A stretch of 64,000 bases of DNA from Cercis canadensis. Taxonomy: Eukaryota > Streptophyta > Magnoliopsida > Fabales > Fabaceae. The stretch is taken from contig QAOA01003799.1 of assembly GCA_003255065.1 (NCBI GenBank), positions 744,946-808,945 on the forward strand, written 5' to 3'. The notes beneath the pieces were generated by a model. The model saw only the letters and a program-made list of their open reading frames with translations. It was not told the DNA's origin and made no database searches. Both the position numbers and the translations under genes were made by a program. Each line of letters starts with the position of its first letter. Position 1 is the stretch's first letter. Positions 60,648 to 64,000 of this stretch are shown here, one piece after another.

Positions 60648-62663
60648 TCAAGACCAGCTGCTACACATGGGGCAGTAGAGATCAGTGAGCTGCTCTTCGG
60701 ATGCAGCTAACTGCAAGCACATGCTGTGAAATACATGATTACATGGAAGAACGATAACTTCTGGGAGAAGAGAATCACCGAATTCATCATCGGAGTAATC
60801 AATGTCGACTAGTTCAACTTCTGGAGGAAGAGAATGCTCAAATTCCTCATCTATTGGTGAATATGCAAGATCTTTCTCACACAAATCACAGTTCCAACCA
60901 CTGGGTTGAGTCCTTGGCTTGTCAAAGCCTGAAAATGACAATCTTACGTCAAAGATATGGCATTATAATACTAGAGAATTTGTTAAACTATACTGCTACA
61001 GAACTAGAAGCCAATCTGGCCATGTACCTCTACTTTCATTTAGAGATACATATCAATAAAACTTATATTCTAGTGTGCATTTTGATTTCAAAAGAAAGAT
61101 CATATTTTGCTGTTTTTCTTGATCAACATGTTGCATGCCTTACATTCATGTTCTTTACTAATATATATGTCTTTCCAAATTAATAAAGGTACTTCTGAAA
61201 CATAAATTTAATATGCCATATATAAGCTCCACTCATAGAAGGTAATAATTACAAATTAGACACCACTATAATAAATTTTCTAGATGAAATAAGAAAACAT
61301 ACCTCCCCATCTTATATAGTACATAGGAGCTCTCAATTCTGATTGATAAGCGAGCTTCGCTGAAGGTATAGTCTTCTCTTTCTTCTGCCCAACATCAGAA
61401 GGAGAAGGCTTAGAGATAGAAATCTTGCTCTTTTTAGTTTCCTGCTTCTCTGAATACTGGCCTGATTCTGTCTTTGGTTGAGAATCCTTGCTCTTAGCGT
61501 GCGGATTCGTTAAATCTTTGCTCCTGGTTTCACTCTTTTTAGGTGTAGAATCCTTGATTTTCTTCTTAGTAACCTGATGGTCTTCTGAAGGTTGGCTTTT
61601 TCTACTAGAAGACGAAATAAGTATTCCACTCCTCTTAGGTGTGGAATCTTTGCAGTTCTTAGCACCCTGATCCTTTGAAGCTTCGCTTGTTTTACTAGAT
61701 GTTATATGGATATCTCTCTTCTTAACTATAGAATCCTTGCTGTTCTTAGCACCCTGATCCTTTAAAAGTTGGCTTGTTCTACAAGATGTTATATGGGTTT
61801 CACTCTTCTTAAGTGCAGAATCCTTGCTGTTCTTAGCACTCTGATCCTTTGAAGATTGGCTTGTTGTACTAGCGGATGAAAAATGGACTCTCTTCTTAGA
61901 TTTAGACTCATTATTCTTCTTAGTACGATCAACTGTAAAAGGTTGACCAGTTCTTGAAGGAGATGTTGTATGGACACTTTTCTTAGATGTAGAATCACTG
62001 CTCTTCTTAGTAAGCCCGGGTGTCGAAGGTTGGCCAATTCTAAGAGGAGATGAAGCATTATGGACTAAACTCTTCTTTGATATAGAATGCTTGCTCTTAG
62101 CATGCGGATCCCTTGAACTTTGACTTGTTTTATCTGCAGAGAGCCGGGTAAAAGTTAGATAGCTGCTCTAAACATATTTATTAGGGTGCATTTGGTAGGG
62201 GATAATGAAGATAAATTTTATTAAAGTATAATTTTACACATACAAAAAAAAATTCATTAGACATAAAAGAAAAATCTTTAGGATATACCTACAAAAATTT
62301 TACAAAGCCTAAAAGCACCTCAAGTTAATCCTAAAAATATTTTTGATGTCAAAAGAACTTTTTTTTATATGTGCAAAAGTTATACCTCATAAAATTTACC
62401 CACATTATTACTCCTCCTACCTGACGTACCCTAATGGTCTAGGAAATTTTTTTCCATATTGGTAAAGCCCTACCATATAAGCCGTTTTCTATCTTCCCCT
62501 TTTTTGAGTTTAAGAGAGTGATGCAGTGCAAATCACCTCTTGTAGATTGAGGTTGGGATATCTTGACATTTCCAATTTTGCTATGACTTCTCAGCCTAGT
62601 GGCTATTGGCGCTTCATCCAGCACCTTCAGTTCGTCCTCTGCATCAGCTGGTGTAAATGCCAT
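60648..62663 (-). CDS. RING-type zinc-finger protein with Lys/Ser repeat region
   Basis: Probable E3 ubiquitin ligase, substrate unknown. Exons 62663..62537, 62133..61303 and 60928..60648 give 1239 nt and 412 aa. Residues 1-42 are the acidic/basic start MAFTPADAEDELKVLDEAP. Exon 2 is extremely rich in Lys, Ser, Thr and Asp, includes about six degenerate copies of a ~30-residue repeat, and ends SELRAPMYYIRWG. Exon 3 holds the RING: C333-x2-C336, then an acidic insert, then C382-N-H384, H387, C390 and C405-x2-C408, only a few residues before the stop. The ~45-residue gap between the first Cys pair and CNH is longer than usual, so zinc binding is expected but not proven. Confidence 0.82.
61520..62060 (-). 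repeat. About six degenerate 30-residue coding repeats (RING gene)
   Basis: Repeat units share the pattern HITSS-TSQ-SKDQGAKNSKDS--KKS with drift toward both ends (HTTSPSRTGQ, LISSSSRKSQ). The unit is about 90 bp and lies in one exon. Confidence 0.85.
62182..62432. mobile_element. Tourist/Stowaway-like MITE in RING gene intron 1
   Basis: The left end GGGTGCATTTGGTAGGGGAT and the right end CTCCTACCTGACGTACCC are imperfect inverted repeats, extending to ATAAATTTTAT/ATAAAATTTAC inside. Each edge is flanked by TA, fitting a TA-type target duplication. Non-coding interior. It fills most of the 403-bp intron. Confidence 0.7.
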
Positions 62664-63779
62664 ATGCTACACAGCTACAGATATATGCTCTTTGTTCGAA
62701 ATATATTGCCTTTAATGAACTGTAAAGGGTGAAACACAAAAGGCACAGTTTTTAATTCATTTAAGTACGCCAGAATATCCATCTTTTTTTTTTCTTTATA
62801 CAGATTAGACAAGGACTAAAATGCCCATTACATGCATGGAAGACTTAAGGAGTATGCATGGAAGAACAGAGAAGTTAGTCTTAACTGTGTACAAAATAAC
62901 CAAAATCAGGAATCTCAAAATATATTATGTTCACTGACATAAATTCTTAAAAATTATTTTATTTANCTCAAAATATATTATGATCACTGACATAAATTCT
63001 TAAAAATTATTTTATTTAACAACCACAATATTTTACTATTTGATAAAGTTATGAGATATATTAAATTCTATTTTTCACAATCTCACTAAATATATAACTT
63101 CATCGAAAAATATTAGGTAACTAGACTTATTTTTGATAAATTGTTAAATTAAAGTGACCTTATAATCACTTTTGAATAAATATATAATCTCTATCACTTT
63201 ATTTCATCTAATAACTATATTTAAAGTTTGATAAAATTATGACAAATATCAAACACTAGAATTTTAGTTTCCTAAATTATGATTCTCTAGGAAACTAAAA
63301 AAAATTCTTGTACTAAACATAGTCACGCTACTTTAAATAAATTTAATGAAAACTGTCTCAAATCAATTAATTTTTTTAAAAAATTATCTCATTTGAATAT
63401 ATGTTTTGCAAAATTATATTTTTTTAGTAATTTTACTAAAATTATAAGGACATGCAATGACTTATATATATATATAACGCAAATGACAAAATATCATGTA
63501 GGTAGACCCATTGACCGAAGAGAAGAGTCTCCATTTTATATTTCACTTTCTATCTTTGGTCACAACGACACCTCCGTTTTCTAAACCAGCCCTCAACGAC
63601 CTTCCCATTGGCACACAGCAAGCGACTCCCATTCCGGCTATAACAATCTCCGGCGACGTCTTCATGTTCCAACGCTGTCAATAGAAATGTTTCAAACATC
63701 CACAGTCTCAAAAGCACGTTTCTTTATCTGTCTGCTCTGTTTTGTCAACTCTGTCACCGAAAGCAAACAGCGAAACTAG
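62664..63779. other. Intergenic, divergent promoters of RING and GH3 genes
   Basis: Contains the 5' flanks of both genes. The middle is AT-rich and includes the N scar at 62966. The last about 200 bp are GC-richer and form the GH3 5' UTR. Confidence 0.45.
62914..63018. repeat. Direct duplication around N (62966)
   Basis: 62914-62965 recurs at 62967-63018 with one visible substitution (ATGTTC versus ATGATC). The N sits exactly between the copies. Confidence 0.9.
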
Positions 63780-64000
63780 ATGAGCAAAGTGGAGGACTTG
63801 AAGAATTGCGTTTACAAGAATCCCAATGAACCCATTGAAGCGCGTGCCAAAGACCTTCTTTCCCGTATGACTCTGAAGGAGAAACTGGGCCAGATGACCC
63901 AGATAAAGCGTGTAGTTGCCACCCCTTCCGCCATTAAAGACCTCTCCATTGGTACCTCCTCTCCCTTCCTCACTCTTTTTTTTTTTTTTTTTTTTTTTTT
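63780..64000 (+). CDS. GH3 beta-glucosidase/exohydrolase, first exon only
   Basis: Glycoside hydrolase family 3, N-terminal part, cut by the window end. Exon 1 is 63780..63951, followed by a GTACCT donor and intron sequence to 64000. The 57 residues visible have the family start: CVYKNPNEPIEARAKDLLSR, MTLKEKLGQMTQIKRVVATP and SAIKDLSIG. No signal peptide precedes this block, so the form is cytosolic or uses another route, unlike secreted GH3 members. The catalytic Asp lies beyond the window. Confidence 0.85.
   Translation, partial: MSKVEDLKNCVYKNPNEPIEARAKDLLSRMTLKEKLGQMTQIKRVVATPSAIKDLSIGTSSPFLTLFFFFFFF
63979..64000 (+). repeat. Poly-T run at the window end (GH3 intron 1)
   Basis: At least 22 T up to the last base. 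The window stops inside the run. Confidence 0.9.

Noticed and set aside
1-64000. tRNA, rRNA or CRISPR-like arrays, or an integrated virus
   Set aside because: No cloverleaf boxes, no rRNA segments, no regularly spaced short repeats, and no reverse transcriptase, capsid or movement-protein motifs were recognised on either strand.

Overview
This looks like a gene-rich arm of a eudicot nuclear genome. The sequence is AT-rich. Genes are interrupted by canonical GT/AG introns, and the products are plant families (NAC, WRINKLED-type AP2, ASHR3, REC/TSS, NUP43, plastid bL35, DUF4220, GH3). MITE-like elements sit in introns and intergenic DNA. No prokaryotic, viral or organellar gene block is visible. 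The species cannot be fixed from the sequence alone. All exon models below were built by eye from splice signals, reading phase and remembered family sequences, with no alignment run. The phases of every complete gene close exactly.

Layout. 1-667 (-): a divergent NAC gene cut by the window edge. 2511-9622 (-): histone methyltransferase ASHR3, 11 exons, 498 aa. 11719-13620 (-): an intronless-CDS DUF4220/DUF594 membrane protein. 16032-18730 (-): a WRI4-like double-AP2 transcription factor with the 9-nt micro-exon. 18.7-23.7 kb: a long AT-rich repeat-bearing gap. 23855-27231 (+): a heptahelical PAQR/HHP membrane protein whose locus carries three assembly scars. 28195-42497 (-): a 23-exon REC/TSS (CLU plus TPR) gene, 1926 aa. 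45176-45612 (-) and 45834-48183 (+): a head-to-head pair, a small chloroplast-type membrane protein and NUP43, separated by 221 bp. 49425-52194 (+): plastid ribosomal protein bL35c. 52.7-53.9 kb: a transposon-like unit that appears to carry the first exon of a lipase-like gene. 55116-59182 (+): a TRF2/HOY1 PH-like protein. 60648-62663 (-): a RING protein with a Lys/Ser-rich repeat array. 63780-64000 (+): exon 1 of a GH3 beta-glucosidase, cut by the window end.

These are independent housekeeping and regulatory genes, not a cluster or pathway. Several concern chloroplast biology (REC/TSS, bL35c, the small membrane protein) and several concern transcription or chromatin (NAC, ASHR3, WRI4-like), but nothing shows that they act together.

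The points most worth a second look are the gene-capturing transposon at 52.7-53.9 kb, the Ser-to-Gly change in the NHSC motif of ASHR3, the single-N direct-duplication scars that break the HHP gene model, the 30-residue repeat array in the RING protein, and several inverted-repeat elements in introns and promoters.
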